Origin: Candidatus Poribacteria bacterium
Lineage (GTDB): Bacteria > Poribacteria > WGA-4E > WGA-3G
DNA length: 64,000 nt
Assembly (NCBI GenBank): GCA_012270865.1
Contig: JAAXHL010000109.1
Location: forward strand, 1 to 64,000
Direction of reading: 5' to 3'
Under the pieces are notes generated by a model. That model had not been told where the DNA came from. It ran no database searches and saw nothing but the letters and a program-made list of their open reading frames with translations. Numbering within the stretch: the stretch's first letter is position 1; each line of letters starts with the position of its first letter. Position numbers and translations under genes: made by a program. This document shows, piece after piece, positions 34,821 through 43,542 of this stretch.

Positions 34821-34856
34821 TTTCGCTAGATTTCGCTAGATTTCGCTAGATTTCGC
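34821..34856. repeat. Decamer tandem repeat (TTTCGCTAGA)
   Basis: Three identical units and six further bases. Two TTCGCAGCA(T/G) decamers at 20995-21014 sit in the same position before the same dispersed sequence. Confidence 0.8.
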
Positions 34857-35028
34857 ACCGGATCCACGAAAAAAGATGTCCAATCCAATAATTTCTTCTT
34901 ATAGTAAAATCTGAAGATATGTTTACACTCTGACAGGAAATATCTCCCTATCCCTACTACAGGCTTTTTGCTGGGGTGTTTCTTCAGGGTTTGTAACCCC
35001 GCCACTTCGCCACTGTAAAGTTAATTGT

Positions 35029-35058
35029 CCGGTAGGTTCGGTTTCCTAACCGAACCGG
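35029..35058. repeat. Palindromic intergenic repeat (GGTAGGTTCGGTT family)
   Basis: CCGGTAGGTTCGGTT, loop TCCT, AACCGAACCGG. A partial copy (CAGTTTCCTAACCGAACCAG) follows near 35227-35247. Confidence 0.75.
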
Positions 35059-35318
35059 ATTTTACACGGAAACCTTGAAGACTTCAAAAACCTCTTCAGT
35101 CCTGTAAAGACGTTATGTTTATAGAAAGACGTTGTAAAAAGCGGTTCGATTTCCCTGTAAGGGCAGCATGTTTATATCGATGGTCTACAAAACGCTGTCA
35201 AAGATCCTTAAATTGACACCTATGGCTCAGTTTCCTAACCGAACCAGATCGTCAAAAGAGACGCGGAAACCGATAATTTCTTGAAACTGAATGCCTCTGG
35301 TACAAAGCATTAATCGTG

Positions 35319-35347
35319 TTGACACATACGTACGCCTGTGTTATAAT
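35319..35347 (+). promoter_or_regulatory. Perfect consensus sigma70 promoter for the HSP90-like/DUF3883 gene
   Basis: TTGACA (35319-35324), 17 bases, TATAAT (35342-35347). The 45 bases upstream (ATAATTTCTTGAAACTGAATGCCTCTGG) resemble those before the promoter at 21087. Confidence 0.8.
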
Positions 35348-35412
35348 GCTTCACAAACCCGTTTGAAGTTGTGCAGGAGGAAAAATAACCTGATTTTATG
35401 AAAGGAAATTAT

Positions 35413-36894
35413 ATGATAAACCAAAACTATGACGATACGAGGACAAAGGTTCTGATTGAAAACACAGCACAAGGCGTTTTCAAGCACCTCAATGAGATGA
35501 AGTCGAGCGGTAGACATAAGCGATGGATTTGGGAACTGTTGCAGAATGCACGCGACGTTTCGACAGATACTGATAACCACCTTATTGCAGAGGTTAAATA
35601 TAATGGGGAAGAACTCGTTTTTTTGCACAATGGACGCGGTTTCACAGTAGACGAGATAGCCCATCTCATTTTTTATGGTTCGACGAAAATTGAAGATGAA
35701 AGGTCAATCGGACAATACGGGAGCGGTTTTCTAACCACTCACCTATTGTCGTGGGAAATAGATGTCTCAGGTCAACTGGAGAATGGTAATTGGTTTAATT
35801 TCTGCCTCGCGCGTAAACCTGAATCCGTAAAAGCACTCCAAGCATCAATGGATCAGGCATGGGAGGCATTCAAAAGTTCTGAAAAGGAATCTCGCCCAGA
35901 GTCTTTACCTAACTCTTTCACGACTCAATTTGTATATCCTATTAGAGACCAAGAAGCAGAGCAAGCGGTTGAAGCCGGAATTGAAACACTGAAGCAGTGC
36001 GCTCCGTACGTAGTTATTTCCAATCCGCAATTCTCGCGAATTAACATTGATTTTCCCGGCGAAAAGATGTGCTTTGAAGCAAAACGTCCTGAATCGGATC
36101 CATCCAGTGTTCAGCAAATCACAGTGACAGAAGACACAGATGGAAATTTAAAGGATAAGCAATACCTTCTGGCAAAAGGTAACATGGAAACCTCAATCAC
36201 CGTCCCACTGGAATTAAAAAATGGTCGTTGGGTATGCCAGTCTGTTGGGAAACTTCCACGGCTATTTTTGGGGTTCCCTTTAGTTGGCACCGAAGAATTT
36301 AGTTTTCCCGCTGTCATCAACAGTTTCAATTTTACGCCAACAGAAAGTCGGAATGGCGTATATCTTGGGAAAAACGATGACCCAGAAAATAACACCAACC
36401 AAGCCGTTATTGAAGAAGCTTGTACGTTGCTCGCCCGCCTGCTTCAGCATTCGGCATCAGCTGCTTGGGGACACACGCATCGGTGGGTAGAAATTCCTCC
36501 CATTCAAGGGAACGATTGGGTAGACGCGGAGTGGCTAAAAAAGTGTGTCAACGACAAACTCACGGCAGCAATCTATAATACAACTCCTATTGTCCTCAAT
36601 GAGGCTGGCAAGGCGATATTGATGAAAGAGGCTATGTTGCCAGTAGCAGAAAGTGACAAGGGCATTGAGGCTCTTTGGGACTTGCTGGAAGTTTGGAAGG
36701 GATACCCTGAGAAGTTGCCGCGGCGAGTAGAAGCAACAGGATGGTGTAAAACCATCAAGGATTGGGCAAGTCTACTTGGGAAAGAAACTACAGAATTTCG
36801 TGCAGGAATTGATGGTAACCAATTGGCATTACAAATGGTAGAAAAAACTAAAAACTCCAAGGATGGGGTAGCCTTGCGAATCTTCAGGAATTAA
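35413..36894 (+). CDS. N-terminal part of frameshifted HSP90-type ATPase/DUF3883 gene
   Basis: This frame codes about 493 residues: GRHKRWIWELLQNARDV and FLHNGRGFTVDEIAHLIFYGSTK and RSIGQYGSGFLTTHLLS are the N, G1 and G2 boxes of a GHKL (HSP90/sacsin-like) ATPase. The start is the ATG at 35413 with AAAGGAAATT before it, rather than the ATG at 35398. The frame ends at 36894, but its sense continues at once in another frame, in the gene part at 36888-38732, so these are one broken gene. The shift lies between about 36841 and 36880, near a run of four G; one base seems to be missing. The gene has its own consensus promoter. Similar full-length proteins with C-terminal DUF3883 lie in defence islands, but their mechanism is not established. 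Confidence 0.75.
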   Translation: MINQNYDDTRTKVLIENTAQGVFKHLNEMKSSGRHKRWIWELLQNARDVSTDTDNHLIAEVKYNGEELVFLHNGRGFTVDEIAHLIFYGSTKIEDERSIGQYGSGFLTTHLLSWEIDVSGQLENGNWFNFCLARKPESVKALQASMDQAWEAFKSSEKESRPESLPNSFTTQFVYPIRDQEAEQAVEAGIETLKQCAPYVVISNPQFSRINIDFPGEKMCFEAKRPESDPSSVQQITVTEDTDGNLKDKQYLLAKGNMETSITVPLELKNGRWVCQSVGKLPRLFLGFPLVGTEEFSFPAVINSFNFTPTESRNGVYLGKNDDPENNTNQAVIEEACTLLARLLQHSASAAWGHTHRWVEIPPIQGNDWVDAEWLKKCVNDKLTAAIYNTTPIVLNEAGKAILMKEAMLPVAESDKGIEALWDLLEVWKGYPEKLPRRVEATGWCKTIKDWASLLGKETTEFRAGIDGNQLALQMVEKTKNSKDGVALRIFRN

Positions 36895-38732
36895 TTTGCG
36901 GAGATGTTAGCGGTGTCGAATGGTTAAATCAACTTTATGGATTTCTCAGAAATAACGGATTCAGCGACGTAATTCGTACTTTTCACTTTATCCCTGATCA
37001 AGAGGGCTGGTTTCACTCATTGTCGCAGCTCTATCAAGATCCAGGCATAGACAATGTTCTGAAGAAAATCGCTCAGTTGCTTGAATGGCGTATCCGACTT
37101 GAACTTCGTGATCTCCGACTTCATTCATTAGACCAAGAGGATGGCCCCGGATATATGGAAAGTGACGAAGTCGTTAACAAACTCCTCGTCAATCTCTCAA
37201 ATCGCGCTGAGAATCCAGACGCTGCTTTTAAGGAAGCGAGTGTGAGCCTTTTTGCTTGGATAGTTGGACAAAAGAAGTACTCCGATTTATCGAACTTTCC
37301 TGTGTTTGCAGTAGATGGCAAATCTATTTTTGAACTACCAAGTGCTCATAATCGCACGCCACGGTTGGCACCAGTTTGCTCATGGCACGAAAACCTACAG
37401 CCATTTGTAGATCTTTTCCCACCGGAATTCATTTTGGATGATGCTTTTTTTCAAAAGGTGCCTGATCAAGAGGTATGGAAACACCTGAATAATTTGGGTA
37501 TTGTTCGGACGGATGTGATAATATTCCGTGAGGCGACGAACCTCAACACATTGTCCTTGGAATTACAAGGCAGTAATGAGGCTCACGAAGCGACTACTCC
37601 TTTCAGTGTTACCGATTTTGTAGAACGTGAAGCGATCATGGAGCGGGTAAGGAATAGCATAGACCGTGGCCGCCTGTTCTGGCAATTCCTCACCGAGTAT
37701 CTTATCAAGGTGGGGCATCAATCGTTGGAAATTCAGACGATAGACTGTAAGTCCTGCGGAAATCCTCACAATTACTATCCAGCTGCATGGTTGGAGAGAG
37801 TCCGAAACTACCAGTGGATTCGACTGGGAGGAGATCCACGGTTCACTCCAGACGCGAAGGCACTTGCAAATCTGCTTCGGGGTAGCGACTGGAAACTTAG
37901 TTCTCTGGATGAAAACCATGCCCTTGTAGAATTCTTGAAAGCAATAAGACTGACTCCTTCTGAATTGCGGCTTGAATTTATCATGAATGATAAAGAACGC
38001 GAAACGGTAATTCAGAAGGTAGCAGAGGTGCATCAGGCAGTTGGAGGCAACTGGGAACCGATTGAGGCGTTAGCGAAGCGAATGGAAAATGACGGAAAAG
38101 CCTCAGAGAATATTGTAAGGATTTTGGAGGCATCTGATGACGAATTGGATCAAGTTGTCGAGGAACTTGCCGAGCGTCAGGCACAGGAACAAAGAGTGAA
38201 TCAGAACCGAGCCTTGGGACAAAAGGTCGAAAAGTGGGTGGGGGACAACTTGAAAGATGAAGGGTTCAAGGTGGCACCTGTTCACACCGGTGCTGATTTT
38301 ATGATTGAGTATGATGATTTACTAACGCTGGACGTAACTCACGGAAACCGAGAATGGTGGATTGAAGTGAAATCTGCACGAACCGAGAGGGTTAAAATGA
38401 GTTCCAAGCAAACCCAGAACGCCTTGGATAAAAAAGAGAATTTCCTACTTTGTGTCGTTCCAATACCGGAAGACACCGATCTCAACTTTGAGACCGTCAG
38501 AAAGAATATGCGGTTTATTAAAAATATCAGTAAAAAATTTGGAAACCGCGTAACCGAGTTGTGTGAGTACATTGGTGGACAAGAAGCTGTTCTGATTAAT
38601 GATCCTGATGACACATCTCCTGGAGTCGAATTGGAAGGCGAGATAGGCAAAGCAGAAATTCGTGTCCAGAAATCTGTCTGGGAAAGTGATGAAGCCTTCC
38701 CACTTGAAGACCTCAAGGCAAAACTCAGGTAA
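36888..38732 (+). CDS. C-terminal part of the frameshifted gene, ends in DUF3883
   Basis: In this frame about 615 residues follow, starting near ELICGDVSGVEWLNQLYGFLR, which continues the preceding frame in sense. The middle is helical, with a charged stretch near LDQVVEELAERQAQEQRVN. The last 150 residues are a DUF3883 domain: LGQKVEKWVGDNLKDEGFKV, GADFMIEYDDL and the EVKSART strand with the acidic and lysine residues of PD-(D/E)XK-like nucleases. No start codon of its own except a weak TTG at 37020, so separate translation is doubtful. A sequencing error at the GGGG run would restore a single protein of about 1100 residues. Confidence 0.7.
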   Translation, partial: ELICGDVSGVEWLNQLYGFLRNNGFSDVIRTFHFIPDQEGWFHSLSQLYQDPGIDNVLKKIAQLLEWRIRLELRDLRLHSLDQEDGPGYMESDEVVNKLLVNLSNRAENPDAAFKEASVSLFAWIVGQKKYSDLSNFPVFAVDGKSIFELPSAHNRTPRLAPVCSWHENLQPFVDLFPPEFILDDAFFQKVPDQEVWKHLNNLGIVRTDVIIFREATNLNTLSLELQGSNEAHEATTPFSVTDFVEREAIMERVRNSIDRGRLFWQFLTEYLIKVGHQSLEIQTIDCKSCGNPHNYYPAAWLERVRNYQWIRLGGDPRFTPDAKALANLLRGSDWKLSSLDENHALVEFLKAIRLTPSELRLEFIMNDKERETVIQKVAEVHQAVGGNWEPIEALAKRMENDGKASENIVRILEASDDELDQVVEELAERQAQEQRVNQNRALGQKVEKWVGDNLKDEGFKVAPVHTGADFMIEYDDLLTLDVTHGNREWWIEVKSARTERVKMSSKQTQNALDKKENFLLCVVPIPEDTDLNFETVRKNMRFIKNISKKFGNRVTELCEYIGGQEAVLINDPDDTSPGVELEGEIGKAEIRVQKSVWESDEAFPLEDLKAKLR

Positions 38733-38833
38733 TTATGTTTATCAAGACATCGAACACTATCTGAATCTCTTTTGCATATTCGCTGTCCCAAATCTAAGAA
38801 AATTTAACGAAAAATATAAAGGAGTTATCTGAT

Positions 38834-39259
38834 ATGTTTAAATTATTAAATAGATTGATTGCAAGAATGTCAAAACCCAAAGATATGACGCTTGATGAGG
38901 CTCTTGAGTTTATGGAATGCACAACTATGGAAAAGGAGAATCAGAGGCAGCAATACGCTGCATTTATGGGCGATGCTCTTGCTTTTTATGGCGATGATAT
39001 TTTGGCAGAAATGGAACAAAATGGTGAATCTTGGGAAGACGTTCAAGAAGCTAAAGTTCGGCCTCCTGCTAGACCGGGAGCTAATCCATTTTATATCTGG
39101 ACAACCAAGTTTGTATATTTCGCAAATTTAGTTGGTGGTGGTATCTCATTCAATACCAGAGTGAGAAGTATTCCTCGAGACCCTACGGAGGATGTAGATA
39201 CCGAATGGCAAGATATTCCCCGTAATCCTGAGGAAGATGCCGAACCTAAGTGGCATTAA
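38834..39259 (+). CDS. Unknown protein, 141 residues
   Basis: MFKLLNRLIARMSKPKDMTLDEALEFMECT begins the product; then AFMGDALAFYGDDILAEMEQNGESWEDVQEA, a short region FYIWTTKFVYFANLVGGGISF that is mildly hydrophobic, and a repetitive acidic tail in which IPRDPTEDVDTEWQ and IPRNPEEDAEPKWH form a 14-residue duplication. I recognise no family. A good AAAGGAG site precedes the start. It lies 100 bases after the DUF3883 gene and converges with the operon at 39344-42819, so it belongs to the same accessory island. Confidence 0.65.
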   Translation: MFKLLNRLIARMSKPKDMTLDEALEFMECTTMEKENQRQQYAAFMGDALAFYGDDILAEMEQNGESWEDVQEAKVRPPARPGANPFYIWTTKFVYFANLVGGGISFNTRVRSIPRDPTEDVDTEWQDIPRNPEEDAEPKWH

Positions 39260-39343
39260 TATAGGAAGGTTGAGAATGGTGGCCATAACAGGAGGCGTTT
39301 TTTCAACCCACCACAACCATATATAGCTCATGAAAATTTATGA

Positions 39344-40291
39344 TTATACTGAACAAGCATCCGAAGCATCCCCTAATGAAATCTTGCCTTCACACATTTT
39401 CTGTTGAGTTTTCAATATCTTCCGTGCGGTAGGTAGTCCGTTCACTACGATTTCTACATCAATTTGTAATCGTTGAAACAATTGGTTCAGTTCATTGATA
39501 ATATGCTCACGTATACATGCCTGTGCCCATTTCAACGTCACGATCCTATACATTGCATAGAACTCAGTCCAAATCCTAAGACCTGAATTCCGCATATGCC
39601 ATCCTAAGCCCCTTGTAGCCTTTGCTACAAATAGCTCCACCTCCCTACTATAAAGTTCGGCACTGAAGCGTGTGATCAACTCTTGATTTTCCATTTCATC
39701 CATTAAAAAAGACGGACCGAGCCGGGAGTGCCTCCTGAGTTTCTTAAGAATCTTACGATAACCTCGGTAACCTCCCAATACTTTCGGCATTGCAATATTC
39801 CAAATATCTTTTTCTGGTATGATAACACAAGTTTTCCGCCATCGTCTCCGGTCCGCTTTGGGAATTATTTGAATATAATTTCTGAACACACGTAACAATC
39901 GCTTATCTGTAAAACTGTACAATCGCCATCCTTCGTCACTTTCCACCCCTCGAATAATCTCACATATCGCTCGTCCTTGCCATGCTAAATAGCGTGCAAT
40001 TTCATTTACTGAGTCAATTAATAAATCCCTCAGATCAGGTCTGCTATGCGCAGCACCACGAGTAAGTGACTGAAGGATTTCAATCGCTCGAGGTTCATCG
40101 TCAGGATTTCCCTGTATCTCTACGGAAAAATCTGTTGTTTGACGAAACCTACCACCGAGCGGCATTACCGCAGTGTAAATGTCTTCTATGAACATTTTCG
40201 TATTTGAATTAGTATCGCCCAAACTGCTAAGACTCGGAAAATGCCCTACAGCCCGCGGTTCTCTCAAGGTTTTAGGGGATTCATTTCTCAT
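39344..40291 (-). CDS. Unknown protein, 315 residues, partner of a membrane protein
   Basis: The protein is soluble, basic and helical, with no signal peptide. Landmarks are FIEDIYTAVMPLGGRFRQTTDF, EIARYLAWQGRAICEII, RLYSFTDKRLLRVFRNYIQIIPKADRRRWRKTCVIIPEKDIWNIAMP and VELFVAKATRGLGWHM. I recognise no family. The preceding gene (40294-42819) ends two bases before its start, so the two are surely one transcription unit and probably one complex. The location between a DUF3883 gene and the RNA repair pair suggests a stress or defence system. Confidence 0.65.
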   Translation of the reverse strand: MRNESPKTLREPRAVGHFPSLSSLGDTNSNTKMFIEDIYTAVMPLGGRFRQTTDFSVEIQGNPDDEPRAIEILQSLTRGAAHSRPDLRDLLIDSVNEIARYLAWQGRAICEIIRGVESDEGWRLYSFTDKRLLRVFRNYIQIIPKADRRRWRKTCVIIPEKDIWNIAMPKVLGGYRGYRKILKKLRRHSRLGPSFLMDEMENQELITRFSAELYSREVELFVAKATRGLGWHMRNSGLRIWTEFYAMYRIVTLKWAQACIREHIINELNQLFQRLQIDVEIVVNGLPTARKILKTQQKMCEGKISLGDASDACSV

Positions 40292-40293
40292 AA

Positions 40294-42819
40294 TTATCCA
40301 TCCATCGTATAGCGAATTTCTTCTCTCCTTATTGCTTCTTCAAGATCCCTAGACCGATGCCTACCAAAATCCAAGTTTTCTCCATCTGCTCGTTGCCGAA
40401 CGTATTTCGCGATGAAAATGTCTATTCCATCGTAAAATAAATAATCAAGACTTTTTGCGAATACCCTCACCAACGGACTATCGTGTACCGGAATAGTTTC
40501 AGATCCAGCCAGAATATGTGGAAATCCAACACCAAAATCAACTTCTTCACGTTCCACATCTCCGAGCATCCTCTGTATGATTAGCTTCCATCTGGTTCTA
40601 AGTGTACTACGGTGTCCAATCTCAAAATCAGATTCGCTGAGCGAAACTGCTACCGCAAGAAATTGGAGAGGCGAACTTTCTGCTTCTGTGCTAAGATAGG
40701 CATTCCATGCCGTCAATATAGGTTCCTTCAGGTCTGGTGTTTCATGATAGTCAGAAAGCAGATAAATGTAGCCACTAATATCCATTAGATCCAAAAGGGA
40801 CGCAGCAGCGATTTTTATATTGGTTAGATTCTGCCAGTCCGTTCCCAATTCTCTAGGCCGTAACTTTTCAAATTGTAATAGACTCCCACCAAAGTAACGT
40901 CTGAAAAGCGTTTCGACCATATCGCTGTCATTCTCACACATAGCAGAGAATAATGCTTCACCAACTGTGTGCAGAAATTGTCCGGCAAAATCTGGGTACG
41001 AATCAAGTCTTGATGTTAAAGAAAGTAGAACACTTTCTTCAGATATAAGTTCTAACAGTTCCTTATCTCGTTGTTTGTATTTTCCTATCAGTTCATCAAT
41101 GTCCAAACTCGGCCAAGGGAGATCTTCAACTCGTCGATCAGAATTTAAATCATTCCACAATTCGTTCATGATACCGAGGTGGTGATTAAACTTATTCCAG
41201 TACTCTAGCTCTTTTGATATAATCACAGCCTTGAGCCATGGATGTTGTGTAGATGTTTCTATCCACTGCTTGTAGAGCTCACATGCATTTTCACAAAAAC
41301 AGATCATAACAGTTTGAAGGTTTTCTGCTTCCTGTTGCATTATTAGTTCTTGAAGATACCAAAGTGGACTGACTAAGCGTCGTTCAATTTTTTCCTCACA
41401 CTCAAGTATCGGATGCATCCATTCAAGCCGTGGTAGAACATGTGCAGCAAATCCAGTTCCGTAGATTGACTTCTTTGACTTCCATTTGATACGATGGATA
41501 CGCTGGCGTATTACATCCTGATTGTAGGCATTAATGGCACGCGAGTATGCCAATAGTGCGTTGATTGGCATCATTGCCAACAGTTCACAAATTTGCATGT
41601 GTTCCAAGGGTTCTTCTGTAACCATCTCATCTCCCTCAGAAAACATGAGTTCTTTACACCATAAAAAAACTTTGCCTGTCAGGTCAAGTGCATATTCAAC
41701 TTGATGCTCTTCGGCAAGTTTTTGGATATAAGTATCAAGATAGACAAGGAGCTCGTTGATGATAACATAACGCTTTTCTTTACAGTTGATTTCCAAACAG
41801 TGTTGCACAATTGGCAATATCGCAGATTCAATCCACCTTAGATCGCTTACAGATTCAGGATGCAGTCCAGAAGCTGTCTCGTGTGCAAGAGATGTTTCTA
41901 TGTCCTCCGTCCGATACCAATCTGGATGGACGTACCTCTTCGGGTACCATAAACTATCAGTAGGAATCGATTTTTTAACAACTGCATACCGAGCGAGAAA
42001 TGACAATAAATTCCTGCAAAAACCTGCGAGGGGATGGACTTTTAGGTGTGGTTCTTCAGCAACTGTTTCGGACATTGTAGTAAGTGAATTTATGGCATTT
42101 TGTGCTTTTCTATAAGCATCATTTTGGAACGACGGATCTGACCAGCGATAACCACCGGCTTGAACCCGTGAGTAGCATTGCTGTAACTGTTTCAAGAGAC
42201 CACTAGAGAGTGTTGTTGGATCAAATAAATAGAACGCGCGCGCACCCAAGTGAACGAATCCAATAACCATCAATCCTGCACCCAGCAGAAGCAGTAGCAT
42301 TGCCAGTATAACAGGTTCAAAACCAACGGTGTGCAAAACGAGTAAACATAAACCGATAAAGGTAAGCCAAGCGAGTAATCGCATGTAAGCGTTGCCAAGT
42401 TGCTCCTTGATCAATAGATCCCGGATGTCATTGGGCATCTTTGAATAGATAGAGCCGCCTATAGTACTAATGGCAGCGTAGTAAAGACCTATAAACACGC
42501 TACCAGCACCAACGAAAGCAGTGATTAGAGTTCCATAACCACTATCTACAGAAATCGTAAAACCTTTGTCCGTGAAAAAAGCAGTGACAAAAGGATTAGT
42601 GATTTGAAGTCCAAAGACCGTAAGGAGTGCCAAGAACAGTTGAAATAGGATAATCCAGAGTAAATTTAGTAGAGATGTTGTTGTCCTATTCGCGCCTCGT
42701 ATCCAATCTCTTATTTCAAAAATCCATCGGAAAAAGAAAAACACAAGACGCGAGAAGGGAACTCTGAACTGCCAGAAAATCCGGATTTGGGCAAGAAAAA
42801 GAAACAAGGTGTTACGCAT
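40294..42819 (-). CDS. Large membrane protein with four N-terminal segments, 841 residues, unknown
   Basis: Four hydrophobic segments lie at about 49-72 (LLWIILFQLFLALLTVFGL), 95-116, 147-166 (LAWLTFIGLCLLVLHTVGF) and 169-198. About 640 residues follow that are soluble and helical (KHVHPDWYRTEDIE-like, EKIERRLVSPLWYLQELIMQQEAENLQTV), probably cytoplasmic. I find no catalytic motif. The gene is the first of the two-gene operon with 39344. The architecture of a membrane anchor plus a large helical effector or sensor domain with a soluble partner is often seen in abortive-infection systems, but this is by analogy only. The codon use is AT-rich compared with the metabolic genes. Confidence 0.65.
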   Translation of the reverse strand: MRNTLFLFLAQIRIFWQFRVPFSRLVFFFFRWIFEIRDWIRGANRTTTSLLNLLWIILFQLFLALLTVFGLQITNPFVTAFFTDKGFTISVDSGYGTLITAFVGAGSVFIGLYYAAISTIGGSIYSKMPNDIRDLLIKEQLGNAYMRLLAWLTFIGLCLLVLHTVGFEPVILAMLLLLLGAGLMVIGFVHLGARAFYLFDPTTLSSGLLKQLQQCYSRVQAGGYRWSDPSFQNDAYRKAQNAINSLTTMSETVAEEPHLKVHPLAGFCRNLLSFLARYAVVKKSIPTDSLWYPKRYVHPDWYRTEDIETSLAHETASGLHPESVSDLRWIESAILPIVQHCLEINCKEKRYVIINELLVYLDTYIQKLAEEHQVEYALDLTGKVFLWCKELMFSEGDEMVTEEPLEHMQICELLAMMPINALLAYSRAINAYNQDVIRQRIHRIKWKSKKSIYGTGFAAHVLPRLEWMHPILECEEKIERRLVSPLWYLQELIMQQEAENLQTVMICFCENACELYKQWIETSTQHPWLKAVIISKELEYWNKFNHHLGIMNELWNDLNSDRRVEDLPWPSLDIDELIGKYKQRDKELLELISEESVLLSLTSRLDSYPDFAGQFLHTVGEALFSAMCENDSDMVETLFRRYFGGSLLQFEKLRPRELGTDWQNLTNIKIAAASLLDLMDISGYIYLLSDYHETPDLKEPILTAWNAYLSTEAESSPLQFLAVAVSLSESDFEIGHRSTLRTRWKLIIQRMLGDVEREEVDFGVGFPHILAGSETIPVHDSPLVRVFAKSLDYLFYDGIDIFIAKYVRQRADGENLDFGRHRSRDLEEAIRREEIRYTMDG

Positions 42820-43075
42820 CTTTTATAGTTACAGTAGTTGGAGCATTCGTACTATAATACTGAGTTAATATGTTTTGTGAGGTTGCGGGCATAGCGGACT
42901 TCCGTGTGACAAGAACGTAAAGTCTATGCAAATTATACACGAGGCCCTGACGAAATTCAAGGGATATGTAAAGTTTTGACATTCTCTAAAATCGACGGAA
43001 AACTGAAAACAAGGTGCTGAAAATAGGGGGGTAGTGTGTTTATAAAGAAGTCATTCCTTACACGGTAAAAAAGAT

Positions 43076-43104
43076 TTGACACCCGCGCAAAAAAACAGTA
43101 TAAT
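43076..43104 (+). promoter_or_regulatory. Perfect consensus sigma70 promoter
   Basis: TTGACA (43076-43081), 17 bases, TATAAT (43099-43104). The first gene downstream starts 439 bases later, so it reads either a long leader or a separate small RNA. Confidence 0.8.
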
Positions 43105-43110
43105 TATACT

Positions 43111-43298
43111 ATACTAAAAATAAGTTTGAAAATATCTTGCATAAAATCCGCAGCAACGCCAATATTACATTTTCCCGCTATATTTTTTCGCAGCGAGAAA
43201 TTACAGAAAAACGTCGGAAAACCTATACAGTAACTGGGTTCACGGCACAAATTAAAAAATTACCAAAAAACGAAAACGTTACCATCTGGTAACTTTTT
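43111..43298 (+). ncRNA. Candidate small RNA between promoter and T-run hairpin
   Basis: The transcript predicted from the promoter at 43076 would run about 188 bases to the hairpin GTTACC-ATCT-GGTAAC followed by five T (43278-43298). The stem is only six pairs, so the terminator is weak, and no known RNA family is recognised. Confidence 0.35.
43278..43298 (+). terminator. Weak hairpin with T-run
   Basis: GTTACC (43278-43283), ATCT, GGTAAC (43288-43293), TTTTT. A six-pair stem may end transcription partly. Confidence 0.4.
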
Positions 43299-43394
43299 GG
43301 AGCAAAAAACCCGTTCTTGGTATATTCCAAAACAACGGATAGGCAACCAACAAAAAATCAAACAGAGTGGATAAACTATAAAAAAACGAAAAAT

Positions 43395-43465
43395 ACGTCA
43401 CATTCCCGCGTGTCACTTGACTTATGCACGTCACTGTGACGTTTAAAACGTCACATACACGTCAC
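43395..43465. promoter_or_regulatory. Cluster of ACGTCAC motifs before hen1
   Basis: ACGTCAC occurs at 43395, 43428, 43448 and 43459, its variant GTGTCAC at 43410 and the reverse complement at 43436. The pair at 43428-43442 makes a perfect 15-base palindrome with one central T. The cluster lies 78-148 bases before the hen1 start, as expected for an operator of a repressor or activator. No regulator gene is near. Confidence 0.6.
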
Positions 43466-43542
43466 AATTGTCCAAACGGTGCAAAACTACCTTCCTTCAG
43501 CAAGGTATTATCCTGAAAATCCTATGCTGACGGCCAATTGCT

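Larger units (their letters stand above)
34613..35412. other. 800-base gene-free stretch: decamer repeats, palindromes, promoter
   Basis: It holds the TrpD-like promoter (34686-34714), three TTTCGCTAGA decamers (34821-34850) and a partial fourth, the dispersed sequence GATGTCCAATCC-AATAATTTCTT at 34875-34897, the palindrome at 35029, and the consensus promoter at 35319. No gene is visible on either strand. Confidence 0.7.
42820..43542. other. 723-base gene-free stretch upstream of hen1: promoter, hairpin, operator-like repeats
   Basis: It contains the perfect promoter at 43076-43104, a hairpin with T-run at 43278-43298 and five ACGTCAC-type motifs at 43395-43465. No open frame of note is present on either strand. 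It may hold a small RNA plus the regulatory region of hen1-pnkp. Confidence 0.6.

Noticed and set aside
35398..35412. ATG at 35398 as start of the HSP90-like gene
   Set aside because: The internal ATG at 35413 has the ribosome site AAAGGA in the proper place.
36842..36848. AAAAAAC slippery heptamer as programmed -1 frameshift in the DUF3883 gene
   Set aside because: The heptamer is out of phase: its first base is the second position of a codon, so simultaneous slippage in the needed frame is not possible.
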